Origin: Actinomadura graeca
Lineage (GTDB): Bacteria > Actinomycetota > Actinomycetes > Streptosporangiales > Streptosporangiaceae
DNA length: 64,000 nt
Direction: 5' to 3'
Assembly (NCBI RefSeq): GCF_019175365.1
Contig: NZ_CP059572.1
Location: 4,588,001 to 4,652,000, forward strand
Of this stretch, positions 27,061-36,169 are shown piece after piece (position 1 is the first letter of the stretch; each line of letters starts with the position of its first letter). The notes beneath the pieces are model-generated. The model saw nothing but the letters and a program-made list of their open reading frames with translations, did no database searches and was not told the DNA's origin. A program made the translations under genes and the position numbers.

Positions 27061-28470
27061 ATGCCGGAAGAACTCCACTGGCTGTCCGCCGTCGAGGCCG
27101 TCCGCCGCCTGCGCGAGGGCGGGCTGAAGCCCGCCGAGTACGTGGAGGCCCTGATCGAGCGGACGGCGCGGCTGGCGCACCTGAACACCTACGTCTCGCA
27201 CGAGCCCGACCTCATCAGGCGGGCGGTCGCCGACACCGCGCGTTCCGGCGGCCCGCTCCACGGGCTCCCCTTCGCGCTCAAGGACATCATCGACACCGCG
27301 GACCTCCCGACGACGGCGGCGACACCGGCCCTGCGCGGCTGGCGCCCGCGGCAGGACGCGCCGGTCGCGCGGAGGCTCCTCGACGCCGGCGGCACGCTCA
27401 TGGGCAAGCAGATGCTCGGGGAGCTGTCCTTCGGCATGACGGGCAACAACCCCTCCTTCGGGGCCGTGGGCAACCCCTACGCCGCGGACCACATCGCCGG
27501 CGGCAGCAGCGGCGGGACCGCCGCGGGCGTGGGCGCGGGCCTCGTCCCCGCCGCGCTCGGCGCCGACACCGGCGGCTCCTGCCGCATCCCCGCGGCCCTG
27601 TGCGGCTGCGTCGGCTTCCGGCCGTCGCCCGGCCGCTACGACGGACGCGGCGTCATCCCGATCTCCTCCACCCGTGACACGGTCGGCCCGCTCGCCCGTT
27701 CCGTCGCCGACGTGCGGCTCATCGACGACATCTGCGCGCCCCTCGGCGCCGAGGCCGGTCTCACCGCCGACCTGCGCGGGCTGCGGCTCGGCGTGCCCTT
27801 CGGCTACTTCTACGAGGACCTCGACCCGGACGTCGCGACGGCGACCGAACACGCGCTGTCCGGGCTCGCCGCGCGCGGCGCCGTCCTCGTCGAGCAGGAC
27901 GTCCCCGCCATGCGGCGGCTCACCGAGGCGGCCGACCTCCCCGTGGTGCTCTACGAGGTGGGCCGGGAGATCTCGGCCTACCTCTACCAGCACGCCGCAC
28001 CGGTGACCTTGCGCGACATCGCGGACCAGGTGGCCAGCCCCGCCGTCCGGGAGACGCTCCAGGCCGTCGTGGAGGGGGACCGGTTCACCTCGGCCGACTA
28101 CCGCGAGGTCCTCACCGTGCACCGTCCCGCGCTCCAGGCGGCCTACGCCTCCTACTTCTCGGGCCACGGCGTGGACGCCATCGTCGTCCCGACCACCCCG
28201 CTGCCCGCCCGCCCGCACCGGGCCCCGGGGGACGACGGCACCGTCGAGCTCAACGGCGGCAGCGTCGACACCTTCCTCACCTACATCCGGAACACGAACC
28301 CTTCGAGCATCGCGGCGCTGCCGTGCCTGTCGCTCCCGTCGGGACTGTCCGGCGACGGCCTGCCGATCGGCCTGGAGGTCGTCGGCCCCGCCTCGTCCGA
28401 CGGACGGCTGCTGGCCATCGCCGAGGCGATCGAGGACGCGCTCCCGCCGATCCCCCGCCCGCGCCTCTGA
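27061..28470 (+). CDS. Amidase-signature enzyme
   Basis: A 469-residue amidase. The Ser-Ser-Lys triad is visible: Lys in LPFALKDIIDT, the first Ser in GGSSGGTAAG and the nucleophile in ADTGGSCRIPAAL. Family members hydrolyse amides; some act as the GatA subunit, but no GatB or GatC is nearby, so a free-standing amidase is more likely. The ATG at 27061 is preferred over an upstream frame extension to 26878. Confidence 0.92.
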   Translation: MPEELHWLSAVEAVRRLREGGLKPAEYVEALIERTARLAHLNTYVSHEPDLIRRAVADTARSGGPLHGLPFALKDIIDTADLPTTAATPALRGWRPRQDAPVARRLLDAGGTLMGKQMLGELSFGMTGNNPSFGAVGNPYAADHIAGGSSGGTAAGVGAGLVPAALGADTGGSCRIPAALCGCVGFRPSPGRYDGRGVIPISSTRDTVGPLARSVADVRLIDDICAPLGAEAGLTADLRGLRLGVPFGYFYEDLDPDVATATEHALSGLAARGAVLVEQDVPAMRRLTEAADLPVVLYEVGREISAYLYQHAAPVTLRDIADQVASPAVRETLQAVVEGDRFTSADYREVLTVHRPALQAAYASYFSGHGVDAIVVPTTPLPARPHRAPGDDGTVELNGGSVDTFLTYIRNTNPSSIAALPCLSLPSGLSGDGLPIGLEVVGPASSDGRLLAIAEAIEDALPPIPRPRL

Positions 28471-28546
28471 CCTTGGCGGAACCCGGCCGCACCGCGTTCC
28501 GGCCTGGTACGCCACGGCCTACTTACCAACCGGTACGGTGAACACC

Positions 28547-29326
28547 ATGTCGCCGAAACCGCGCGGGCCGCTCCGGCAGGCACTGGTGGCCCGGGCCAGG
28601 GACAGCGCGCGCCGCGGCGTGCACACGGCCGTGCACCGCACCTGGGAGTGGGTCCAGCGGCACGGCGAGATCACCCCGCGCACACACGGCCGCCGCAAGT
28701 TCGCCTACCTGGGCGAAGGAGCATGCATCGGCTTCCCGGTGGGGGCGGTGTACGGGGAGCCGTGGATCTCGATCGGCGACCACACCCTCATCGGGACGCA
28801 TGTCACGATCTCCGCCGGTTTCGTCCCGGGGCTGGACCTCGGCCCGGACGTCGTGGTGAAGATCGGCGGGAGCTGCTCGATCGGACGGGGCACGCACATC
28901 GTCGGCCACCGGTCGATCAAGATCGGCAACGACGTCTTCACCGGGCCGAACGTGTACATCACCGACCAGAACCACACCTACGGGGACCTGGGAACGCCGA
29001 TCGGACGGCAGTGGCCGGAGAACAACCCGGTCGTGATCGGCGACGGCTGCTGGATCGGCACCGGCGCGATCATCCTTCCCGGGACCCGGCTCGGCCGCAA
29101 CGTCGCGGTCGCGGGCGGCGCCGTCGTCCGCGGCGAGTTCCCCGACCACGCGGTCATCGGCGGCGTGCCCGCCAAGGTCCTGCGCAGCCACGACCCGGAA
29201 CACGGCTGGCGGCCGCCGCTGCGCACCGGCCCGCTCATGTCGCTGGACGAGCTGGCGGCGCTGTCCGTCGACGGCCTGGAGGGCCTCCAGATCCTTCAGG
29301 ACAAGCTGCGCGAAGAGGCGGGCTGA
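28547..29326 (+). CDS. Hexapeptide-repeat acyltransferase
   Basis: A 259-residue protein with a basic helical N-terminus. A left-handed beta helix then runs from IGDHTLIGTHVTISAG through IGGSCSIGRGTHIVG to NNPVVIGDGCWIGTGAI and GGVPAKVLRS. The NHTYGD loop holds the catalytic His of the LbH acetyltransferase group. It probably acylates a sugar or antibiotic precursor. GTG 28538 is an alternative start. Confidence 0.88.
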   Translation: MSPKPRGPLRQALVARARDSARRGVHTAVHRTWEWVQRHGEITPRTHGRRKFAYLGEGACIGFPVGAVYGEPWISIGDHTLIGTHVTISAGFVPGLDLGPDVVVKIGGSCSIGRGTHIVGHRSIKIGNDVFTGPNVYITDQNHTYGDLGTPIGRQWPENNPVVIGDGCWIGTGAIILPGTRLGRNVAVAGGAVVRGEFPDHAVIGGVPAKVLRSHDPEHGWRPPLRTGPLMSLDELAALSVDGLEGLQILQDKLREEAG

Positions 29327-29380
29327 CGCCTTCCCGCCCCACCTCGGGCCGACCGGCCGCCGACATCACAGAACAAACGA

Positions 29381-29413
29381 CCGGGGGCGCACCGCCAAGC
29401 GGCGCGCCCCCGG
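29381..29413. terminator. Bidirectional terminator
   Basis: CCGGGGGCGC pairs with GCGCCCCCGG across a 13-base loop between two convergent genes. T-rich stretches lie on both sides. Confidence 0.7.
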
Positions 29414-29456
29414 CCCGGGATCGTCGTCCTACCGTTTTCTCACGTGGCCCAGCCGC

Positions 29457-31004
29457 TTAGCTGGAGCGTGCCGTCCAGCGGTCGCCGCCGCCCTCGCGGC
29501 GGTTGCCGCCGTACGAGCCTCCACGCCGGTTGCCGTGCGAGGAGCCGCCGGTGCGGGGACCGCCACCGCGGCGCTCACCGCCGGAGTACGAGCCGCGGTG
29601 CTCACCGTGCCCGCCTTCGTGGGCGCCTTCGCGGCGCTGGCCGCCGTCCTGGCGGTCGAACGAGCGGGGACCGCGCCCGCCGCCGCCGAAGCCCCGGCCG
29701 CGGCGTCCGCCCTGGCGGCCCCGGCCGCCCTCGCGGCGGGGACGCTCGGGAATGATCGGCCCCTCGATCGGGATACCGGACGGCGTGCGGGCACCGGTCA
29801 GCTTGACCAGCTCAGCGTCGCCGCTGGTCACCCTGATCCGGGGCGCGTTGATCCCGGCCCGGCGGGTCATGGCACTGGTCGAGCGCACCTGGTGCGGCAG
29901 GACGAGCGTGACGACGGTGCCGCGCTCGCCGGCGCGCGCCGTCCGCCCGGCGCGGTGCATGTAGTCCTTGTGGTCGGCCGGCGGGTCGACGTGCATGACC
30001 AGGCTGACGTCGTCCACGTGGATGCCGCGGGCGGCGACGTCGGTGGCGACGAGCACGCTGATCGAACCCTCGCGGAACTCCGCGAGCGTCCGGGTGCGCA
30101 GCCCCTGGCTCTTGCCGCCGTGCAGGCCCGCGGCGCGGACCCCGGCCTGGACGAGCTGCTTGGCGAGCCGGTCGACGCCGTGCTTGGTGCGGGCGAACAG
30201 GATCGTCCGGCCCTCACGGTTGGCGATCTCGGCGGTGATGGCGCCCTTCTCCTTGGGCGCCACCAGCAGCAGGTGGTGCTCCATCGTGTCGACGGACTCG
30301 TCGACCGGGCCGATGGCGTGCGTCACCGGGCCGTCCAGGTACCGCTTGACGAGGACGTCGACGTCCTTGTCCAGCGTGGCGGAGAACAGCAGCCGCTGCC
30401 CGCCGGGCTTGGCCTGGTCGAGGATGTCGGTGACGTCGGGCAGGAAGCCCATGTCGGCCATGTGGTCGGCCTCGTCCAGCACGGCGATCTCGATGTCGGA
30501 CAGGTCGCACGCGCCCTGCCGCATCAGGTCCTTGAGCCGGCCGGGGGTCGCGACGAGGACTTCGACGCCGCGGCGCAGCGCGTCGATCTGCTTGAACATC
30601 GAGGTCTGGCCGATAACGGTCTTGAAGCGCAGCCCGACGCCCCGTCCGAGCGGCTCCAGGTTGTTCTGCACCTGCTGGGCGAGCTCGCGGGTCGGCACGA
30701 GGATCAGCGCCAGCGGGCGCTTCGGCGCGGCCCTGCGGCCCGCGAGGCGGGCGAGCAGCGGCAGGCCGAACGCGAGGGTCTTGCCGGAGCCGGTCTTGCC
30801 CCGCCCGAGGACGTCGCGTCCGCCCATGATGTCGGGGATCGCGGCGGCCTGGATGGGGAACGGGGCCTCGATGCCCTGACGGGACAGGGCGGACACCAGC
30901 GCCGGGGGGAGGCCCAGTTCGGCGAAGGTGGGAACCCGCTCGTCCTCGCCCGGGATCACGGGCATGTCGGCAGAGGGGTTCTGTGCAGCGGCAGCTGTGG
31001 TCAC
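29457..31004 (-). CDS. DEAD-box RNA helicase
   Basis: A 515-residue helicase. Motif I is GRGKTGSGKT, Ia PTRELAQQ, II DEAD (VLDEADHMADMGF), III SAT (LFSATLD) and VI HRAGRTARAG. The Q motif is FPIQAAAIP. The C-terminal ~110 residues are Arg/Gly-rich and should bind RNA. Such proteins remodel mRNA and ribosomes, often in the cold. The start is GTG 31004, since GGAAGG lies 6 bp upstream. Confidence 0.95.
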   Translation of the reverse strand: MTTAAAAQNPSADMPVIPGEDERVPTFAELGLPPALVSALSRQGIEAPFPIQAAAIPDIMGGRDVLGRGKTGSGKTLAFGLPLLARLAGRRAAPKRPLALILVPTRELAQQVQNNLEPLGRGVGLRFKTVIGQTSMFKQIDALRRGVEVLVATPGRLKDLMRQGACDLSDIEIAVLDEADHMADMGFLPDVTDILDQAKPGGQRLLFSATLDKDVDVLVKRYLDGPVTHAIGPVDESVDTMEHHLLLVAPKEKGAITAEIANREGRTILFARTKHGVDRLAKQLVQAGVRAAGLHGGKSQGLRTRTLAEFREGSISVLVATDVAARGIHVDDVSLVMHVDPPADHKDYMHRAGRTARAGERGTVVTLVLPHQVRSTSAMTRRAGINAPRIRVTSGDAELVKLTGARTPSGIPIEGPIIPERPRREGGRGRQGGRRGRGFGGGGRGPRSFDRQDGGQRREGAHEGGHGEHRGSYSGGERRGGGPRTGGSSHGNRRGGSYGGNRREGGGDRWTARSS

Positions 31005-31201
31005 GCAATACCTTCCGAGAGGGGGGCACGTCTCGGGAGGCACCACGATGAGTGATCAGTGGGCTGCAAGGACGAGCCTGACACCATGGGGGTGTCGAAG
31101 AGTGATTCGTTAAGTCTAACGTCGTCCGGGTACCGCCTTATGCCCCGTCCCGGACGTCTCTCTTCAGTTCAGGCCCATCATGGCCCCCATCCGCCCCGAT
31201 C

Positions 31202-31654
31202 TCAGGGCCCGCAGTCGCACGACGCACCGCTCACCGGCGCGGTCAGCGGGTCGGGACGACGCTGTGTGATCGTTCCATCGCCGGCCTCCACCGGGAGGCC
31301 CTCGCGCACCCAGTACTCGAATCCCCCGATCATCTCCCTGACCGGACGGCCGAGCCGCGCGAACTCCAGCGCGGCCCTCGTCGCCCCGTTGCAGCCCGGC
31401 CCCCAGCAGTAGACGACGACCCTCGCGCCCGCCCGCACGACGGTCCCGGCGCGCTCGGCGATCTCGGCGGCCGGCAGGTGGACGGCGCCCGGCACGCGCC
31501 CCTGCTCCCAGCCGTCCTGGCCTCGCGAGTCCACGACCACGATGTCCTCGATCCCGGCGGCGAGGTCGGCGGCGACGTCGGACACGTCGGTCTCGAACGC
31601 CAGGCGGGCGGCGAAGTGCCGCACGGCCTCCGACGACTGGTCATCTGTGATCAT
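31202..31654 (-). CDS. Rhodanese-domain protein
   Basis: A 150-residue single rhodanese domain. The active-site Cys is in YCWGPGCNGATRAA, and VVVDSRGQDGW and RVPGAVHLPA are typical. It moves sulfane sulfur or serves as a thiol switch. It is divergent from the GlxA-type regulator, which may control it. Confidence 0.9.
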   Translation of the reverse strand: MITDDQSSEAVRHFAARLAFETDVSDVAADLAAGIEDIVVVDSRGQDGWEQGRVPGAVHLPAAEIAERAGTVVRAGARVVVYCWGPGCNGATRAALEFARLGRPVREMIGGFEYWVREGLPVEAGDGTITQRRPDPLTAPVSGASCDCGP

Positions 31655-31750
31655 TTCGCGCTCCTCCGGTTCGCTGACTCCCTCGATCCTGCGAGGCGCA
31701 CCGGTACCCGCGACAGTGGCATGATCGCCGTTCACCGCTAAGATCGCGCC

Positions 31751-32740
31751 ATGCGCGTCGACTCCCCGGCCCTCCGGCGGACCGTGTCCGTGCTCGCGCT
31801 CGACGGCATGGCGCCGTTCGAGCTCGGCTCGGTCGTCGAGGTGTTCGGGCTGCCGCGTCCGGAACTGGACGTCCCCCGGTACGACCTGCGCGTCTGCTCG
31901 CTCGAACGCGGCCCGCTGCGGGCGGTCGGCGGGTTCACGATCACCGCCGAGCACGGCCTCGACGCGTTCGCGTCCGCGGACACCGTGATGGTCGTCGGGC
32001 TGCCCGACGTCCACGAGGACCCGCCGCCCGAGGTCGTCGCGGCGCTGAAGGAGGCGCGCGGGCGAGGGGCGCGCGTCGTGTCGATCTGCTCGGGCGCGTT
32101 CGCGCTCGCCTCCGCCGGGCTCCTGGACGGCCGGGAGGCCACCACCCACTGGCTGTACGCCGACCTGCTCAGGCGCCGCCACCCCAAGGTCCGGGTCAGG
32201 GCGGACGTGCTGTACGTGGACGGCGACGACGTCCTCACCGGCGCGGGCAGCGCCGCCGGACTCGACATGTGCCTCCATCTCGTCCGCAAGGACCACGGCG
32301 CCCGCGTCGCGAACGCGGTGGCGCGCCGCCTGGTCGTCCCGCCGCACCGCGAGGGCGGCCAGGCGCAGTTCATCGAGGCGGCGGTCGGCGGCGTCCCCCC
32401 GGCCGACGACGCGGTCGGACGCGCCATGACCTGGGCCCTCGCCCACCTCTCCGAGCCGATCACCGTCGCCGCCCTCGCCCGCGAGGCGCACCTCGCGCCC
32501 CGCACGTTCATCCGCGACTTCAACCGGCAGACCGGGACGAGCCCGCTCCGCTGGGTCGTCACGCAGCGGATCATGGCGGCGCTGCCGCTGCTGGAGGACG
32601 GCGCCGCCCCCATCGAGGAGATCGGCGCGGCGGTCGGCTTCGAGAGCCCGGTCACCTTCCGGCACCATTTCTCCCGCGCGATGAAGACCTCGCCGTCCGC
32701 GTACCGGCGGATGTTCAGGGACGCCTCTCACCACCCGTAG
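31751..32740 (+). CDS. GlxA-type regulator (DJ-1/PfpI plus AraC)
   Basis: A 329-residue regulator. The N-terminal DJ-1/PfpI-like domain has the nucleophile-elbow Cys in VSICSGAFALASAGLL, followed by EATTHW. The C-terminal double helix-turn-helix runs from PITVAALAREAHLAPRTFI to SPVTFRHHFSRAMKTSPSAY. It probably regulates the divergent rhodanese gene or a catabolic pathway. Confidence 0.93.
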   Translation: MRVDSPALRRTVSVLALDGMAPFELGSVVEVFGLPRPELDVPRYDLRVCSLERGPLRAVGGFTITAEHGLDAFASADTVMVVGLPDVHEDPPPEVVAALKEARGRGARVVSICSGAFALASAGLLDGREATTHWLYADLLRRRHPKVRVRADVLYVDGDDVLTGAGSAAGLDMCLHLVRKDHGARVANAVARRLVVPPHREGGQAQFIEAAVGGVPPADDAVGRAMTWALAHLSEPITVAALAREAHLAPRTFIRDFNRQTGTSPLRWVVTQRIMAALPLLEDGAAPIEEIGAAVGFESPVTFRHHFSRAMKTSPSAYRRMFRDASHHP

Positions 32741-32813
32741 CGCCGCCGCCCCTCCCCGCGCATGGCAGCCGGGCACCGATTCGGAACCGGCGCGCCCGGG
32801 TAACGAACGTCGC

Positions 32814-33746
32814 ATGGTCGCACCGACGACGCCCACCGCCCGCAGGCCGTGGCCGAGGATCCTGCTGGGCGGGCTGGCCCTGTGGGCCGCGACGGTCCTG
32901 GTCACCGTCGCCACCGCCAATTCCAACCTGCTCCCGACGATCGTCCTCCTGGGCAGCTTCCTGGTGCCGGTGACGTTCGCCGTCTGGGCGTACGAGCACG
33001 GCACCTCCGGGACGATCACCGTCCCGCTGCTGTTCAACGGCTTCGTCGTCGGCGGCGTCCTCGGCGTGCTCGGCGCGTCCGTGCTGGAGCGCTACCTGCT
33101 GCACCCGTCACTGTGGATGTACGCAGGCGTCGGGCTCATCGAGGAGGCGGTCAAGCTGGCCGCGCTCGTCTTCGTCGCCCGCAGGATGCGCGTCCGGTCC
33201 ATGCGGGACGGCCTCGTCCTCGGCGCCACGGTCGGCTTCGGCTTCGCGGCGTTCGAATCGTCCGGATACGCGTTCAACGCACTGTTCACCGTCCAGGGCA
33301 TCAGCGTCCGCTCGATGGTGGAGACGGAGATCCTGCGCGGCCTGCTCAGCCCGCTCGGCCACGGCCTGTGGACGGCGATCACCGGCGGCGTCCTGTTCGC
33401 CGCGTCCCGCACCCGCTGGCACATCACCGGCGGTGGCGTCCTCGCCTACCTGGGCGTCTCGGCCCTCCACGCCCTCTGGGACTCCATGCACGGCATCGCC
33501 ATCGCCCTCACCCTGTTCCTCACCGGGACGCCCTGGCAGTACCAGCTGCTCGACCACGGCTACCTGCCCCGCGCGACCGGCGCCCAAGGCCACCTCATCA
33601 CGATCATGAACTGGGCGGGCCTCGTCGTGATCTCGGCGGTCGCCCTGCTGTGGCTGCGCGCGCTGGCGGAGCGCTCTCGCACCGCGCCGCGCCCGTCCGT
33701 CCCGGCGCCCGACGTGGCGGGACGGCCCTATCCCGGGTCGTCCTGA
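32814..33746 (+). CDS. PrsW-family intramembrane metalloprotease
   Basis: A 310-residue polytopic protein with eight or nine hydrophobic helices. The family motifs are LIEEAVKLAAL (paired Glu), FAAFESSGYAFNA and GHGLWTAITG. PrsW-type enzymes cleave anti-sigma factors inside the membrane. The end overlaps the convergent phosphatase gene by 19 bp. Confidence 0.9.
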   Translation: MVAPTTPTARRPWPRILLGGLALWAATVLVTVATANSNLLPTIVLLGSFLVPVTFAVWAYEHGTSGTITVPLLFNGFVVGGVLGVLGASVLERYLLHPSLWMYAGVGLIEEAVKLAALVFVARRMRVRSMRDGLVLGATVGFGFAAFESSGYAFNALFTVQGISVRSMVETEILRGLLSPLGHGLWTAITGGVLFAASRTRWHITGGGVLAYLGVSALHALWDSMHGIAIALTLFLTGTPWQYQLLDHGYLPRATGAQGHLITIMNWAGLVVISAVALLWLRALAERSRTAPRPSVPAPDVAGRPYPGSS

Positions 33747-34249
33747 GAGAGGGCGTCGAGCCCGGCCAGCAGCCGCGCGACGTCCAGCCCCGTCGTGAGG
33801 TAGTCGACGAAGACCTGGTTGTTCAGCGCCCACGGCGACCTGCGCTGCCTGATGATCTGCACGGCGTCGTCCGCCGAGTACCCCATCCCCATGAGCCCCT
33901 GCGCGACGACCAGCCCCGACCGGTTGTAACCCGAACGGCACCGGACGAGCACCCGCAGCCCCCTCCGCAGCGCCCCCACGGCGGTGTCCGCGAGCAGGCA
34001 CACCGTCTCGATCTGGGCGGACGAGAGCGGCGCGTCCGGCATCTCCACGCAATGGTGCTCGACATGCCCGCCCGGCCCATGCCCGGCCCACCGTGAAAGG
34101 CTGATGACCAGCTCGAACTCATCGGTGACGACGGCGGGCACCCGCTCCCCGGCCGCGTCCCGATAGTGGTGACCGCCCATCCAGAACCCTGGGACGATCT
34201 CATTCCACGGCGCGTCCGCGTCCGGCGCGCCCCTGCCCCTGCTGCGCAC
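33728..34249 (-). CDS. Dual-specificity/tyrosine phosphatase-like protein
   Basis: A 173-residue protein with the Cys-x5-Arg signature in VRCRSGYNRSG and an upstream general-acid Asp in EMPDAPL. The length and the WNEIVPGFWMGGHHY start fit compact dual-specificity phosphatases. Substrate unknown. It lies next to the AICE left end and could be an ordinary chromosomal gene. Confidence 0.85.
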   Translation of the reverse strand: MRSRGRGAPDADAPWNEIVPGFWMGGHHYRDAAGERVPAVVTDEFELVISLSRWAGHGPGGHVEHHCVEMPDAPLSSAQIETVCLLADTAVGALRRGLRVLVRCRSGYNRSGLVVAQGLMGMGYSADDAVQIIRQRRSPWALNNQVFVDYLTTGLDVARLLAGLDALSQDDPG

Positions 34250-34470
34250 TGACGGCTACCCCCGCACGACCGGCGCCCGCCGATCGGCCGCGTCCCCCAC
34301 CGCCACCCGGAGCGGCACCGCCCCGGCAAACCTCATGCGTGTCGCCTCCGTGATCTCCATAACGGGAGTCTAGGCGTGATGCTCACAGATACCCCCGAAC
34401 CATGCCGCAACACCCCGAACGCACCCCACGGCGGCAAGCCGCGCCCACACCCCCGAAGCCCGCCGAACAC

Positions 34471-34556
34471 ACGAACGCCCCCATCCATGATCGAGATGAG
34501 GGCGTTCCGGCAGGTGGAGCCTAGGGGATTCGAACCCCTGACACCCGGCTTGCAAA
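34471..34556. repeat. attL with 3' half of tRNA-Ala
   Basis: Bases 34510-34556 are identical to 45934-45980. Similarity extends left to 34471, matching 45895 onward with scattered changes and no gaps. The segment includes a weaker copy of the hairpin that follows tRNA-Ala. After 34556 the sequence leaves the tRNA, so no functional tRNA exists here. Confidence 0.93.
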
Positions 34557-35200
34557 TCTGCGGACTCGGCCGTGATCAACCACCTGACCTGCGCAAACCA
34601 TGATCCCCCGCTGCCCGTTCGTACCCGCTGGTGACTGCTGCTAATTGCACGCTAATTGCACGACGCCGCAGACCTGATCCCGCGTGGTGTCCGGCCTCCG
34701 TGGCGGCCTGGGGCGTGCGGCGTAGCCGCTGTTGTCCCCCGCCTTCCTCCCCCCGGCCCCGACGAAACCGGCACTTAGCGGCGGACGGGTTCTGTCAAGG
34801 GTGGCGCAGCCATCACGCAGTGACGCCGAAGGCGCCCTTGACGGGTTCCGGCCGTCGCCATGCTCGGACCTCGGGGTCGGGGGGAGCCCGGCACCTTCCA
34901 CCCCAATGTGCAACGTCCCTGTACCGCGGAAAGGCATGTGCCTGCTCCCGTTCGACAGGGTGGCTCGGGCGGCGCCGCGACCCCGGGCGGACCGTTGGCG
35001 GGGCGGCGGCCGGTCGGGGCACGATCGCGGCCCGGCGTCCGCCGGCCGGAGACCGGCGCCCACGCCGCACGCTCCGGGCGGCGCCGCCGCCGGGCCGCGC
35101 AGCGGCGCGAGCGGCGCCGCACCTTGATTCCAAAAAGCCCAATTCGGCAACGCAAGTGGGTGACTTGCGCGATAATGACAATCCAAGCGAAGGTGATACA
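34557..35200. other. Left-end noncoding region of the AICE
   Basis: About 640 bp without a convincing gene; open frames here are Arg/Pro-rich shadows. Two ATTGCACG copies sit near 34645 and 34656. Complementary segments (TGTCAAGGG near 34795 and CCCTTGACG near 34835) could fold. The GC content falls sharply after 35130, at the start of the low-GC cargo. Confidence 0.5.
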
Positions 35201-35233
35201 ATGCGTTTACGCGACAAGAATAGCAGAATATAA
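35201..35233 (+). CDS. 10-codon upstream ORF
   Basis: ATG at 35201 follows GAAGG by 7 bp. It encodes MRLRDKNSRI and stops with TAA directly against the ATG of the next gene, which has no ribosome site of its own. It probably supports coupled translation of the downstream protein. Confidence 0.45.
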   Translation: MRLRDKNSRI

Positions 35234-36169
35234 ATGACTCTCGCATTGGGTCTAGTGACAGCCCCCCTCGTTCTACAGGTCAGCGATCGCCTAGTAGTTA
35301 AGAAGTATGCCAATCGATCGAGTTATCAATCACATGATCCCCTGGCAAATAAAAGTCTTTTGGTGCTGGCCGGAAACGGAACAGCATGCATTTCATATAG
35401 CGGCCTGGCATACATCGACAGAATCCCCACCGATCAAGTACTTGCCAGAGTAATTCATGGCAATTCGGTCACCGCTCCTGACGGCAGACTGGCGATCGCA
35501 TTTGGGGCGCCCATCCCTCGACTCGGCACTGTTATTAGTCGACTCCTGGAATTTATTAGACGCGATTTTACCGCCCTGCCGAAATTTGAAAGAAGGAATC
35601 AACTAAACATCCTCGTCTGCGGTTATACTTGGAGGCGTAGAATAACGACAGCTAGACCTCCCCGGCCGTTCGCACTTCGCATATCTCACAACGGAAATCA
35701 GAGTAATGCTGTTCGTGTTGACGCGCTTCCCCGCTACTGGCTCTGGGATAGGACGAGCACCACCGGAAGCGTAGGCGCAGAGTGGGATGCCGAGAAAGTT
35801 CGTCTTTTGGAGAGACTTTCAGACTCAACGCCTCGCAATCAAGATGATTGCGAGACGCTACTTGTCAATGCCATCCGTTCGGTCGCGGACCGCAACAATA
35901 CGGTAGGAAAAGACTGCATGTCACTGCTCATCACCAGACAACAAGAGGTGCGAATTCGTTTTCTTTCAGATCCTGATGCCGGTGAGGAGTGTGCGGCATA
36001 CACCCCGTGGCTAATCGGGCCGGGCATTGTCATGCCGCCACAGGTACTCTACGGCGGCCTCCCACATGTCCAGAGCGGCCCCTATATGATCACCTTCGAA
36101 CGAATTCCAGAGATATTGCCCGGTAACATTATTGGGAGTTCATCACAGAGACGCCTCTCGCCACCTTAA
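35234..36169 (+). CDS. Proteasome-fold (Ntn-hydrolase-like) cargo protein
   Basis: A 311-residue protein of low GC, unlike all neighbours. After Met removal the N-terminus is Thr (TLALGLVTAPLVLQVSDRL). Counting that Thr as 1, Asp17 falls in VSDR exactly as in proteasome beta subunits. A later Lys (NKSLLVLAGN) sits near the catalytic Lys33, before a YSGLAYID stretch like the beta-subunit AGLA segment. No propeptide is present. The C-terminal 130 residues match nothing recognised. Peptidase activity is inference from this pattern. The end overlaps the convergent phosphatase gene by 4 bp. Confidence 0.6.
   Translation: MTLALGLVTAPLVLQVSDRLVVKKYANRSSYQSHDPLANKSLLVLAGNGTACISYSGLAYIDRIPTDQVLARVIHGNSVTAPDGRLAIAFGAPIPRLGTVISRLLEFIRRDFTALPKFERRNQLNILVCGYTWRRRITTARPPRPFALRISHNGNQSNAVRVDALPRYWLWDRTSTTGSVGAEWDAEKVRLLERLSDSTPRNQDDCETLLVNAIRSVADRNNTVGKDCMSLLITRQQEVRIRFLSDPDAGEECAAYTPWLIGPGIVMPPQVLYGGLPHVQSGPYMITFERIPEILPGNIIGSSSQRRLSPP

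Noticed and set aside
34515..34600. Second tRNA-Ala gene
   Set aside because: Only the 3' half matches a tRNA; the anticodon stem and 5' half are missing. It is the attL remnant.
34860..35237. 125-codon frame at the AICE left end
   Set aside because: Mostly Arg/Pro, spans the GC drop and overlaps the short upstream ORF. No motif seen.
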